DNA from: Hyposmocoma kahamanoa
Lineage: Eukaryota > Arthropoda > Insecta > Lepidoptera > Cosmopterigidae
Length of the DNA stretch: 64,000 nucleotides
Assembly: GCF_003589595.1 (NCBI RefSeq)
Contig: NW_020653713.1
Location: 5,820,636-5,884,635, forward strand
Direction: 5' to 3'
The notes beneath the pieces are model-generated. The model saw only the letters and a program-made list of their open reading frames with translations, was not told where the DNA came from and did not search any database. The position numbers were made by a program, and so were the translations under genes. Of the stretch, positions 39,801 to 49,744 are shown in pieces. Within the stretch, counting starts at the first letter, position 1. Every line of letters begins with the position of its first letter.

Positions 39801-40168
39801 AATTTGCATAACACGCAACCTACAGGTTGTTTCACCGCTGAAGTCACTTCAATGAAAAGTTATTTATACCATGCTTGAACAAATAGAAAGAGCAAACAGA
39901 CAAAATTTAAAAAAAATGTATTATGTTAGATTCTATTACTTCGTATTAGTTCATCGAACCAAATTTAGCCCGCACATTTGTGTTATTGATACGCGAGTAA
40001 TCAAAATTACAAATAAAGTAATGGTATCTATTATTAATGGAAAAATGGACTATCTTGAAGAAAAATAGATCAATGTGGGTAACATAAAAGGAAAGAAAAT
40101 TAAATGTAGAGAACAAGAACCTACTGCTTTTAAATCAAAATAATAAGACCACTTTAATGTAATTACTG
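39801..40168. other. Unassigned AT-rich sequence
   Basis: A 65-codon frame at 39871-40068 looks like chance. No repeat is recognised. Confidence 0.3.
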
Positions 40169-40170
40169 TA

Positions 40171-40730
40171 GTCTGTCTGTTTTGAACACGGAGTAAAATA
40201 ACAGTTCACTGCGCAAAAGTGTTGCCCACTTGCAAGCAGCTAGTGATTGCAGTCGATAAATATTCTATCGACTATCTACTGAATATTAGTCACGCTTATG
40301 GAAGAAATAGCCGACAAATAGCCCTCAACCTATCATTCGTCCAATACTGAGCACAGGTTCATTTTAAATGTCAATTTTTGTAAGTTCATACATATATACA
40401 TTGTATTTAGAACTATGTCTATGAAAAATGCAAATAGAAGACGTATTTTAAAGTTTTTGTTTTTAATTCAATTTAAATAATCAAATCTGCTTATTCTTGT
40501 TAAAATATATATAAATAAAGTACGAAAAATAGGAATAAAGATGGCAATAACCCAATTAGTAGTCATTATAACGTCGTAACATTCACAATTCAGTCATTTT
40601 TGGCAAAATTGTATCTTCTTTGACAATCTATCGATAAAACTGTCGACAACAACTGCATGACTATTTCAAATTTTATGAAAAGTCCCTGCCCTGCAAATGC
40701 CACTTTACTTCGTTTTCAAAAAAGACAGAC
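40171..40730. mobile_element. Family D MITE, intact 560-bp copy
   Basis: Terminal inverted repeats GTCTGTCTGTTTTGAACACG and GTCTGTCTTTTTTGAAAACG (right end complemented) continue into GAGTAAAAT or AAGTAAAGT. TA dinucleotides flank both ends (40169-40170, 40731-40732). It aligns end to end with 5283-6339 minus the family C insert, in the opposite orientation. It contains no transposase and was presumably moved by a Tc1/mariner-type enzyme. Confidence 0.9.
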
Positions 40731-40756
40731 TATACACTACCTTAGAGGATACAGTA

Positions 40757-40970
40757 ACTAACTGCCTCAATGGCCAAACGGTTGCCATGCTGGTCTGCCA
40801 CGCAGAGGTCCCGGGTTCGATTCCCAAGACGGGAGAAATATTTGCATGGCCTACATTTATTTCTCTCGTGAGTTTGGATGTAATTTGTGATTGTCTATAT
40901 GTGTGCCCATGGCATTCACACACAGGGTTTTCCTAGTGCGGGGCTGTGAGTGCATGCGTTATAAAAAATA
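40757..40970 (+). repeat. SINE B copy, near full length
   Basis: A box TGGCCAAACGG, B box GGTTCGATTCC, body with GAGTTTGGATGTAATTTGTG, and the GTGCGGGGCTGTGAGTGCAT end. It landed 25 bp from the family D MITE. Confidence 0.9.
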
Positions 40971-41589
40971 AAATAAAAAGTCCTTTAGCACTTGTCCTGA
41001 AATACTGTAGTCATGTAGTTGCCCCGCAATCACCGGCGAATTACATCGTATTTGCTATTCACAATGCCTTTGCTACGACTGACCTATTTCGGCACCAGCG
41101 GTGGATATTTCCACTGTGTATTGTAAGACGGGTCGCATATAATATTGTTTGTTTTAAAAACATAATTGAAGTAAATCAGATTGTGTAAATGCAAATAAAA
41201 CAAAATAATGTTGATAAAATAAACCAGAACTTATAAAGCACTATTGCTAGATTTCTGGAACTCGTTTCACTAACTTAAGGCGAGTCACCGGAAGAAAAGC
41301 GGGAAAAACTGTTTTGCTAGATTAAATGGTTTAGGCATTTACTATTATATAACGGTCTTACAGAAAATATACGATACACACAAAAGGGTAATGTGTTACA
41401 CGATAGGATGTACGAAATACTGAAAATAGGCTAAAATAAATGTCTTACACGATTTATTAAAATATCTAACTTTATACATAATTTTTATATGGAGATATTT
41501 CTCTATGAGTATGTCCTACAGAAAACCTGCTAAATGTTGGTTTTCAACTGAAACCCTAATGGTTATTAAATTCACAAATATTCCAAAAT
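40971..41589. other. Unassigned sequence
   Basis: An 80-codon frame at 40946-41188 has no domain. Nothing else is recognised. Confidence 0.3.
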
Positions 41590-41692
41590 TTGCAAATTGC
41601 CCAGCGGTTTAGCGACACGCCGCGCCGTTCTCTGCCCCGTCAGTCTCCATCGGGCGCTTGTCGACGTCGTATCTGTGTCAAATTTTCTCCGC
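41590..41692 (-). other. Candidate exon (or alternative promoter) with strong acceptor
   Basis: On the minus strand the sequence AATTCTTATTTTGCAG ends at 41693, a near-ideal splice acceptor. It is followed by about 100 bp of GC-rich sequence in AT-rich surroundings. One frame stays open for 37 codons (FDTDTTSTSARWRLTGQRTA and onward) before a stop in the AT-rich part. Another contains a short ATG frame. No donor is convincing. Read on the plus strand, the same island has an initiator-like CGTCAGTCTCC at 41638. The protein is not recognised. Confidence 0.3.
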
Positions 41693-41769
41693 CTGCAAAA
41701 TAAGAATTTAATTCATATTAACTTACAACGCTCGGATCGCAGGACGTGAAGAGCGACCCATATATTAAT
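41693..41769. other. Spacer
   Basis: Short spacer between the GC-rich island and the family A complex, with nothing recognised. Confidence 0.3.
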
Positions 41770-41925
41770 GATACCAAATGAAGATATAAACAAGTTGTGC
41801 ATATGGTGGTAAGCGACACGCCTGTCCACTACCACTGCGCCCGTCACCCTGAAACATAGTTTAACAAGTACCATGCGTCTGTAGTTTCACCGACACCCTT
41901 AGCCTTCAAAACCGAAACGCAGTAC
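41770..41925 (-). repeat. Family A copy, head-to-head with the next
   Basis: GGTAAGCGACACGCCTGTCC to CTTCAAAACCGAAACGCAGT. It meets an oppositely oriented copy near 41925. Confidence 0.75.
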
Positions 41926-42065
41926 CTATTTCTGCCGACAAGCAGAAATGGGAGTATGACAGCGTTCACGTTTTGATCGGTAAGTTTGCTGGTGAAATTA
42001 CAGGAACATTGAACTTGTTAACTTTATGTGATGGAGTGATGTCAATGCCCCTTAGAGCATTTGTA
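41926..42065 (+). repeat. Family A copy, left part
   Basis: ACCTATTTCTGCCGACAAGC to TGATGTCAATGCCCCTTAGA. It is interrupted by a CpG-rich insert. Confidence 0.75.
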
Positions 42066-42326
42066 CATAAACAAAGCGCCTTCGTACCGTAAACGCGCGT
42101 TCTACGAACTCATCTGCGCTTATACGCGCCGCAGACACGCAATAATTAATTAATTGATGAAGAAAGAAGCTTATATATAGAATTTCGTGTAGTTGCTTCA
42201 TTTCAAAAATTAACTGCAATTAATAAACAAATCAACTATTTCTTATCAAAATGCGCGTTACATACGCGCGTTTAAAGAGCGTCTACGGCGCGTATACGCG
42301 TGTCGTCGGCGCGTATAAAATACGCG
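42066..42326. mobile_element. CpG-rich insert in family A
   Basis: It is rich in GCGC and ACGCG (AATGCGCGTTACATACGCGC, GGCGCGTATACGCGTGTCGT). It replaces nothing obvious, because the family A sequence continues afterwards. Terminal repeats could not be defined. Its composition is like the inserts at 27141, 39249 and 54485. Confidence 0.5.
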
Positions 42327-42382
42327 GTGATCTTTGCGACTTAATGATCTGAATGGCACTACAACTGTTCGTTCCGTCATTT
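42327..42382 (+). repeat. Family A copy, right part, ending in a duplicated target
   Basis: GATCTTTGCGACTTAATGAT to ACTGTTCGTTCCGTCATTT. The last 19 bases (42364-42382) are repeated at 43138-43156. Confidence 0.8.
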
Positions 42383-43137
42383 CATGTCCCTATCTACTGA
42401 CCCGAGAGATAGTATTTTCCGGAGAGACTACGGGCTCGACGGCATGACCAGGTTACAGCGGGCGTCCAGGCCTAGCCCTCCGCCTGTAATACGCCTTTGC
42501 GGGCGGACCCGGACTTGGATATGGACTCGCTGGTTACCGGGGCGTCTATCTCGTGAGCAGCTTGCACGTCTTAATATCGGTCTAGTTGAGGCTGCCTGAA
42601 GCTCCTGAAGACACGGGGCACGTGAATTGCCCTTTAAGCTGGAAGCTATGTCCGGACATTGTCGCAGGACACTGCGACTGCCATCTCCGGCACTAGCCCG
42701 GAGAGCTAGCAGAGGATAAGCTAGATATCCTCCCGTTCCTCCAGCCGCTTAGGTTATTGGGAACTGGAGAGACGTCGTTTTTCGGCGTCGGGAAGTGAGC
42801 GTGTCTTACAGCTCCGCCGCCAATGAGGAGATTTGGTAGTGGATTCAGAGTCGACGGCTTAGAGGTGGCAACCGCTAGTTGTGCAATGCGCAACGGGAAG
42901 CGAGCGTGCCTACAGCTCCGGTACGTATCTGGAAAATAGGCAGGGCACTAGCCTCTCGAAGAACCGGATGAAGTCAAGTGACAGAGGTATGTGACAACCC
43001 TGTACACTGGCTGATCTGGGGTCAGAACCTGAACTTGTAAGGTTCCTCTGCGCGCACAGATCATAGTACCCTTCCTGCAAACCAAGAGGTTGATAAGGAG
43101 GGGCACTTTAAACAAAACTTATGTAAAATGATATGGG
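42383..43137. mobile_element. 755-bp GC-rich insert with 19-bp target duplication
   Basis: The insert is bounded by ACTGTTCGTTCCGTCATTT and ACTGTTCGTTCCGTCACTT (18 of 19 identical). Such a long duplication is typical for LINE-mediated insertion. It contains an internal imperfect direct repeat (AGTGAGCGTGTCTTACAGCT near 42796 and AGCGAGCGTGCCTACAGCTC near 42900). The 71-codon frame at its left end shows no domain. There is no poly(A) at either end. I take it for the 3' end of a non-LTR element or a dependent of one. Confidence 0.6.
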
Positions 43138-43170
43138 ACTGTTCGTTCCGTCACTTGATAATCATAAAAA
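43138..43170 (+). repeat. Family A end with duplicated target
   Basis: ACTGTTCGTTCCGTCACTTG followed by ATAATCATAAAAAA completes the copy interrupted at 42382. Confidence 0.8.
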
Positions 43171-44387
43171 ATGTACCTTTGCTTTGTTCCAAAATTGATA
43201 GAAAAAAATATTGAAATGTTTTTATGTCATGTCAGAAGGCCATCTAAACGCACAATTTTAAGTTTAACACAAATTATCAACTTTACATCGACTCATCCGA
43301 AGAACAGAGTCCGATGTGACAATTTTATGTATTATTTCGTTTCAGAAATATAAAATCGATCAACAGTCGATCTGATATCGACAGCTTAGAACTGCGTACG
43401 AAATGTACAATGTTTTGAGAATAAGCAGTCTTGCACATAGGTCTTTGTTCTGCGGATGAGTCGACATAACAAAACTATAACGGCAGCAATTTGGACAAAT
43501 ACAAAACATAGCAGAAGGTTTCATTTTACTTAGAGTTGTCTAATAACGGCGTAGATTATATTTTTCTTAAATTTAGACAATATGCATTTGAATCACAATC
43601 TAATAGCCCCAAGCTATAATTACGCCCACTTTCTTGGTGTTACTCATAAAGAAAGACATAAATGAACTGAACATGGTGCAAGTTTGCCAAAATTAAAACT
43701 ATATTCACAATGTACGAAAATATTGTACAGAACATGTATGGATATTTAATTAATATTTTTATTATTCTCTGTTATTCAAGGCATCGCTCCGTGAAGATTA
43801 AAAATTGAAATTTTCGCCTCCCGAACCATATAAAACGGAACGCGAAAACATAAATCTTTTGGTAAAAGTTATAATCTTACGTTCTGCATTCAGGCAACTC
43901 GGAAAATCCACGTTCCTTTACACGCATTACTTCTCGAAACTTCAGTTTCTGTCTTTTAGAACATTCTTTCTGCAGATGTCTTCAAAGTTCGTAACTCTCA
44001 CTTGTGAAGACGAAAAATGTTATTTTAATCAACAAGACTCAAGAACCTTTTGCGGCCAAATGTGTTAGCATTCTTTGTTCCGAGACATTATAGTATGGGA
44101 GTCGACTGATATATTTTTAAAGGTTGATAAATTGCTTCTGACAATTACAAAATAAAATTGATAAGAGAAACTGTAGCGGGGTCAACGACGACGGAAGAGC
44201 AGAATAACGAATTGAGATGATCAAGTGGTATATTTCGTCGATTTTCCCACATATAACAAAAATAAATAAAGCAGACAGTACTAACCCAACACGCGCAATG
44301 TTTAGTACCGAAGTTACAGAGCAGCAAGCGTCTCAAAAGCTTGAGTGACGGTTCAGTGCTGATGCTTTTTTTTTATAAGTGACTCAA
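43171..44387. other. Unassigned sequence with one inverted pair
   Basis: ATCGACTCATCCGAAGAACA at about 43286 returns inverted at 43441-43467 (complement GTCGACTCATCCGCAGAACA), 130 bp apart. This is a possible small fold-back. The 87-codon frame at 43805-44068 has no recognised domain. Confidence 0.4.
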
Positions 44388-44567
44388 AGATCTGAGGGGC
44401 ATTCCCACTACACCCGTCACCTTAAGACATAAGTTGACAAGACCCATGTGCCTGTAATTTCACCAGCACCCTTACCTTTTTTTAACGGAATGCAGTAATG
44501 CTCACATACTGCTTGGTGGCAGTACTTACCTGGACGAACTCTTTCACAAGGAGCTCTACTGCTACAT
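44388..44567 (-). repeat. Family A copy, 5' two-thirds
   Basis: AGATCTGAGGGGCATTCCCA to CTTTCACAAGGAGCTCTACT and GCTAC. The A-rich end is missing. Confidence 0.82.
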
Positions 44568-45021
44568 ACATTAACGCAAAAACTTAGAAAGCTTTGATTA
44601 TACAAAATTTACTGGTTCCATTGTCAGGTCTCGCAGAGTAAAACTATATATCTAGCGATTCGCGATGGAACTAATAGAAGTTGTTACAAGACTTGCTCCA
44701 CTTCCTTTATTTAAAAAAATACGGTTTCTATAGATTTGAAGAAATCAAACAAACTTTGCACTTGCAACCTCTCTCTTTCAATGGCTTTTTAAATTAGAAT
44801 GCATACATAGACTGGCAGTTATGACTTGAAGCCATATAAATAAACGCAAGATGGTATAGAGGCCGTGATCTTTACAATACTTATTTGTTTCGAACTAAAT
44901 GCAGTTTTCAGATTTGGTCACATAATCAAGTAGCTACAAAACAAATAGCGTCCAATTAAACTGTCAATAATTTCCCCATATAAATAAGTTCAATCTTCTG
45001 AGTCTCACCAGGTTATTATCA
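44568..45021. other. Unassigned sequence
   Basis: Nothing is recognised. Confidence 0.3.
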
Positions 45022-45412
45022 TAACAAAACTAGTGGAGTTAATTCACAAAAAATCTCAATAAATACATTTGACCGAAAAGCGACATCTGCGTCAGTTGTG
45101 ATACAAGTAAAAGTGTCGGCTGCGGTGAGAAGGTTGTTCAAAAATCTCCCACTAGATGTCACTAGTGGCGACGAATGCCGAAATGCAGTACAAAGATCTA
45201 TAACAAAAACACATAGGAGAATTTCAACAACTCTGTAACTGGACCCGTGGCTCAAATGGTTACAGGAATGATGCTGCGGTGCAACATGGCCGTGGGTTCA
45301 AATCCCACCAGGTCGACGAAAAAGTTTTCTGTGTGTTGGATCTTTGTATTCACAATCATAAGAAAACTAGTGGAGTTATTTTACAAAAAATCTCAATAAA
45401 TAAGTTCTTTGT
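45022..45412 (+). repeat. SINE J copy flanked by duplicated tail
   Basis: The tRNA-like part has CCCGTGGCTCAAATGGTTAC and the B box GGGTTCAAATCCC. The body is TGTTGGATCTTTGTATT. The leader includes AAACACATAGGAGAATTTC. The tail AAAACTAGTGGAGTTA.TT.AC and AAAAAATCTCAATAAATA occurs both at 45025-45066 and at 45363-45404. This means either a tandem pair with one head lost or a long target duplication. Confidence 0.75.
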
Positions 45413-45946
45413 TTGTAATGATTTTGTCGAACAGAGATTAGCCATATTTGTTATCTATTTTCTTTATGGGACTCAAGCTAAACTTCTAGCTAAGGAGCTT
45501 TCAATCCCGACTCCTTAAAGACCCTAATGACAAAAAGCTACTCCTGCCAAATAAGTTACTAAAATGAAAATTTGGCTACCATCTTGTGTCTACAGGTAGC
45601 CTCAAGGCGTGCTCCTTTGTAAGATTCTATATCATTAACTAGAAACAAAGCTAAGCTTTTCTGTTAGGCATATTTAGTGTACCTAATTATAATGTGTAAT
45701 TAATTTTCCTTACAAATTTCTTATTATTGGACTTTTTTTTCCTAAAATTTTATTAGTTATACAGCATTTGATTACTGTAAGAAAAAACTATAATTATTAT
45801 TTTGAACCAGAGAAAAGTAACCGCATCCAACTCATTTTGTGGATGCTGATTTGTTAATTGGGACAACGCCACCTATGTAATATGTCGGTCAAAGTCACAT
45901 TGTTTTGTAAAAAATGTCAACAGATGGCTCTTTACAAGCCCAATAT
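45413..45946. other. Unassigned AT-rich sequence
   Basis: Nothing is recognised apart from T and A runs. Confidence 0.3.
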
Positions 45947-45976
45947 AAGGATGCTGATAAGCAATAACGTGTTAAC
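45947..45976 (+). repeat. Left arm of an inverted pair around the mariner
   Basis: AGGATGCTGATAAGCAATAA followed by CGTGTTAA matches the complement of 47640-47670 with about two mismatches in 27 bases. It may be the terminal repeat of an older element that now contains the mariner and a SINE B. Confidence 0.6.
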
Positions 45977-46080
45977 CCACAAAAACTCGACAAATGAGAC
46001 ATTAATGTCAGATTGTACCTTGTCGTATCGTCTACATTTCACAAACATAAAATAGGTAATTTGAAACGGTCCAAATATTA

Positions 46081-47358
46081 GGGGTTAAAGTATGAAATTG
46101 CCGTTTTATTGCAATAGGTTCTTTGAATTTTCATAGAATCTTCATGGTTTGAGGTTTTCGAATGAAACTTTTTTCAAATGGTTTCTGTGATTTTTTTTTT
46201 TAAATATGAAACATTTGAATATCGACTTTCAATTGTTTTTGTTATTCAATTTAGACAAGAAAGATGGATACTGCGAAAATTCGAGTGATTTTTGAATACG
46301 AGTTCCGACGCGGAACTAACGCTGCAGAAACAGCCCGCAATATCAATGCTGCGTTTGGAGAGGGGTCTACTAATGAACGCACCGTGCGATTTTGGTTTAA
46401 ACGCTTTCGTGATGGAAATTTCGACTTAAAGAACGAGTCACGAGGAAGACCGCCCACACAGGTGAATAACGATGAATTAAGAGAGATAGTGGAAGCCGAT
46501 CCTAGTCAAACTACCCAGGAATTAGCGGCATGGTTTAACGTTACCTTACCCACAATATTGACTCACTTGCGTCAAATCAATAAAATAAAAAAATACGAAA
46601 AATGGGTGCCTCATGATTTGACTGATCTGCAGAAAGAAACGCGTGTTGAAACTTGTGTTGCCTTGTTGAACCGGTACAGAAATGAAGGAATATTGGATCG
46701 AATTGTAACATGTGATGAAAAGTGGATTCTTTATGATAACCGGAAAAGAAAAATGCAATGGCTGACCCCAGGTCAAATGCCACAACAGTGTCCTAAAGCA
46801 AAACTTACCAATAAAAAGGTAATGGTAACTGTTTGGTGGTCTCAGCATGGTGTTATTCACTATAGTTTTCTCCGATCTGGTCAAGCAATAACGGCAGATG
46901 TCTATTGTGCCGAACTCCGAACCATGTTGACAAAACTAGCAGTAAAACAGCCCCGACTCATGAATCGATCTTCACCATTATTGCTCCACGACAACGCGAG
47001 ACCTCACACAGCACGAGAAACCATTTTGACCCTTCAGGAACTGCAGTTAGAAACCATTCGTCATCCTCCGTATTCACCAGACCTTGCTCCAACGGACTAC
47101 CATTTTTTTCGTGATTTGGACAATTATCTACGTGACAAGAAGTTTTCTTCCCAGGAGGCAGTACAAAATGCTTTCACACAGTTTGTGCAGTCTAGATCAT
47201 CGGAGTTCTATTGCAAAGGCATTAATAACCTTCCCATTAGATGGCAGCAATGTATAGATAATAATGGCAACTATTTTGATTAAATAAATTTGTTAAAAAT
47301 TTAAAAAATAAACAATTTAGATTTTCAGTACAAATCGGCAATTTCATACTTTAACCCC
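46081..47358 (+). mobile_element. Complete mariner element, 1278 bp
   Basis: The element begins and ends with a perfect 23-bp inverted repeat starting GGGGTTAAAGTATGAAATTG. TA dinucleotides at 46079-46080 and 47359-47360 are the expected target duplication. Between them lies one uninterrupted transposase frame with short untranslated flanks. The length is normal for mariner. Intact ends and frame indicate a young insertion and a potentially autonomous copy. Confidence 0.95.
46264..47283 (+). CDS. Mariner transposase (DD34D), full length and open
   Basis: The 339-residue protein is of normal mariner length (about 340-350). It cuts the element at its inverted repeats and pastes it at TA sites. 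Residues 1-60 form the first helix-turn-helix (MDTAKIRVIFEYEFRRGTNA, FWFKRFRDGNFDL), followed by a GRPP hook and the second helix-turn-helix near residues 65-110. The linker motif WVPHDLT is at about 114-120. Catalytic residues lie in VTCDEKWI (first Asp, near 149), LLLHDNARPH (second Asp, near 242) and SPDLAPTDYHFF (third Asp, near 277). Exactly 34 residues separate the second and third Asp, the mariner signature. No stop or frameshift is present. The start is the first ATG after the left repeat, 183 bp inside the element. Subfamily is not assigned. Confidence 0.95.
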   Translation: MDTAKIRVIFEYEFRRGTNAAETARNINAAFGEGSTNERTVRFWFKRFRDGNFDLKNESRGRPPTQVNNDELREIVEADPSQTTQELAAWFNVTLPTILTHLRQINKIKKYEKWVPHDLTDLQKETRVETCVALLNRYRNEGILDRIVTCDEKWILYDNRKRKMQWLTPGQMPQQCPKAKLTNKKVMVTVWWSQHGVIHYSFLRSGQAITADVYCAELRTMLTKLAVKQPRLMNRSSPLLLHDNARPHTARETILTLQELQLETIRHPPYSPDLAPTDYHFFRDLDNYLRDKKFSSQEAVQNAFTQFVQSRSSEFYCKGINNLPIRWQQCIDNNGNYFD

Positions 47359-47397
47359 TATTAATAAAAAATGGTAAAAACGGTTGACATAAATCCA

Positions 47398-47595
47398 TTA
47401 ATTGCCTCCGTGGCCGAACAGTTACCATGGTTTGATTCCCGGACCGGAAGAAATATTTGTACGGCCTACATTTTATTTCTGTCGTGAGTTTGGGTGTAAT
47501 TTGTCGATATCTATGTGTGTGTTCATGGCACCCGCGACATAGGGTTTCCCTAGTGCGGGGTTTAGAGTGTGCGGTTATTTATTTTATTAGCCACA
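47398..47595 (+). repeat. SINE B copy with shortened head
   Basis: ATTGCCTCCGTGGCCGAACA keeps the A box. The next 25 bp are deleted up to TTTGATTCCCGG. The body and the TTATTTATTTTATTA tail are kept. It lies 40 bp from the mariner. Confidence 0.85.
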
Positions 47596-47639
47596 ACCAC
47601 GAAACAATCTTTAAGCGCCATTTTCTCAAATCATCATGT

Positions 47640-47671
47640 TAATTGACACGCTATTGCTTATCAGCATCCTA
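47640..47671 (-). repeat. Right arm of the inverted pair around the mariner
   Basis: TTGACACGCTATTGCTTATC then AGCATCCT is the reverse complement of the left arm at 45947-45976. Confidence 0.6.
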
Positions 47672-48163
47672 AAGGCTGTGCTGCAGTTTTTCGCATCGCC
47701 CCTGCATAGGTATACCAACAAACGTAATTTGTATTCAGGCATTTAAAAGAATTAAAAGTTCACTCACCAACAAAAGGAATTAGGTTATTGGAAAGTCTTG
47801 TCCCTTGACTCGAGTATTATTCCGTGTTCCATGTTAACACAAGCAAACCCAACTGCACTATAGCACATACATACCACACACTTTGAAATTGAAATCAATA
47901 CCATCACTAAACGAATAATTTAAACTTTTCCAAAATGGTCATTAAAGCTTATAAAAATTAGTTTAAATTTGAAAAGGCGAGACTTTGGTTTAGTGTCAGT
48001 ATTGATTTCGACGTGCGAATATCTTTTTCGCTTTGTCGTATTTAGTTCTCGACCTATGCAAAGACATTTTCAATCTGTTTGCTAAACGTACTAATATTGG
48101 AAGGCAATATTTTAAAGTAGGATAATAAGATATTTTCAGCTCAAAATCAACTCTCTATTGCAG
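47672..48163 (+). other. Intron-like sequence upstream of the Ig exon
   Basis: No repeat family is recognised here. The last 15 bases (AACTCTCTATTGCAG) form a good splice acceptor. Confidence 0.4.
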
Positions 48164-48277
48164 TGCCACCAGAGAAACCGGTGGTGGTGGATCGGTGGGG
48201 ACGGGTGGACAACACCACGACTCTCGGGTCTCATGAAGAGGGCGATGCTATTCTGCTTACATGCCGTGTACTTGGAG
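48164..48277 (+). CDS. Single internal exon of an immunoglobulin-superfamily gene (sidestep/beat type)
   Basis: The exon lies between a strong acceptor (CTCTCTATTGCAG) and a consensus donor (GGAG/GTGAGT). It is 114 bp, with phase 1 introns at both ends, as is usual for Ig domain exons. Its 38-codon frame reads PPEKPVVVDRWGRV, then NTTTLGSHEEGDAILLTCRV and LGG. A proline-rich entry, a G-x-x-x-EGD turn and the LTC motif place it at the A to B strands of an Ig domain. LTC supplies the first disulfide cysteine. The tryptophan and second cysteine must lie in the next exon, which I could not find in the window. The wording closely recalls the second Ig domain of insect Sidestep-family receptors for Beat ligands in axon guidance; this is from memory. 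NTT may be an N-glycosylation site. Confidence 0.85.
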
Positions 48278-48297
48278 GTGAGTCGTACATTTATGAT

Positions 48298-48562
48298 ACC
48301 CAAGTCACGGGATGAACAAGTCGTGAGCCTGGTAAGCGACAGTCCATAGCAGTCTCAGAGCTTTAAATTGCAAAGATCTGAAGGACACAGTCAGTACGCC
48401 CCGTCACCCTGATACATAAGTTGACAAGTCCCATGTGCCTGTAATTTCACGAGCACCCTTAACCCTTAGAAACCTGAACGCAGTAATGTTCATATTATTG
48501 TTCAGCGGTAGAAATAGGTAACGTAGCAGTTACTTCCTTGAACGAACTATTTGTGAACCTAC
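48298..48562 (-). repeat. Family A copy 20 bp downstream of the exon donor
   Basis: AAGTCACGGGATGAACAAGT to TAGAAATAGGTAACGTAGCA and a decayed end near 48560. It is near full length and starts only 20 bp after the splice donor. It is tolerated in the intron and marks the exon's 3' border. Confidence 0.85.
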
Positions 48563-49404
48563 ACAGAGGTCGACCTCTTCCTATGGATCCTTCCACGTCC
48601 ACTCTGTAAATTGGACCAAGGTACTGTACATTTTTTACTATTTTAACTCCTTTTTCATACGTAAACTAATGTTGACTTCTGTATATGTTCGATTTTTTGT
48701 GCTTCACGATGTTTCATGTAAGATTAGTCATGATTTGATCATGATGATGATGACGTCATTTTTGTGGCATAGAGTGTGTGTAGCCTTATTTTAAAAACGT
48801 CGAGCTCATGGAGTACAAGCGTAATCCATTTCGTCCGTCAGTTCTCCCCAACTTCCACCTTAACTGTGGAAAGTTTCACATTCCTAGCACTTTTTTCTTT
48901 TATTTTGACAAAGGCTTTTGTCTTTTACTTTTAACACAGTTTTGATGTGTGTTAGATGTCATGTGACATTTTTTTAGGATTCCGTAGGCACTTTCTTTAT
49001 AGTATCGTTTAATCCTAAACCAATTTCTTAATTAACTAAATATATTACAGATGGTGTTGGGTCATGAAAAACTTATCATTTTGAAAGAAACCATATTCTG
49101 GTTATTTTCCCAATATTTTTCTTTTAATTTTCCACACTTTCAAAATTGAAATTACTGTACGAAAACGATCCCGAAAAAGGTAAGTTTTGAATCTCGTTTA
49201 TAATTCACTGTAAATAAGACTTCAAAAGATATTTCTAAACGTAGAACATATTAAAAGCCTTCAAAATTGTATTTACTAACTCAAATTTTCAAATATTTCC
49301 AATTTTTCGGGAATTTTTCCGGAAAAATTTCCACTATTTGAAATTTTTCGGAAAATTACCTAACAATAGTTGGGGAACATTGAAAAACATTGACATATTT
49401 ATTG
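48563..49404. other. Unassigned intron-like sequence
   Basis: I looked for the partner Ig exon here and did not find one. A run of TTTTCGGGAATTTTTCCGGA at about 49303-49322, with neighbouring AATTTTTCGG motifs to 49355, is locally repetitive. Confidence 0.35.
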
Positions 49405-49645
49405 AGATCGAACACTAAGAATGCCTTCAATCTGACAGGACCCGAACGTATACCTCTACCTCTACCAACTGTGCTATAGATCGAGTCATAATACCTTAAC
49501 AATTTTTCTGTGCGTTTGTAACAGAACTTTAGTTTTTGGTCTTAACGGCTTTTTTGGCGTACTTGTGAGAAATCTTTGAAAGTTTTTCTTCACACTTCGT
49601 GGGCACCTTTATAACTACCAGAGGTTAATAAGAGACGTCGCTTTA
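49405..49645 (-). repeat. SINE J, old diverged copy
   Basis: ATCGAACACTAAGAATGCCT, CAGGACCCGAACGTATACCT and CAACTGTGCTATAGATCGAG keep the reversed body, B-box and A-box positions. The leader GTGAGAAATCTTTGAAAGTT and TATAACTACCAGAGGTTAAT follows. Confidence 0.65.
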
Positions 49646-49744
49646 AGAATGTAATATTGATTGTAATGAATATTATAATGTTTTGTTACCATATTATATT
49701 CATTTACTTTAAAAATAGTAGCAAAACAACAGTTGTGGGCCGAG

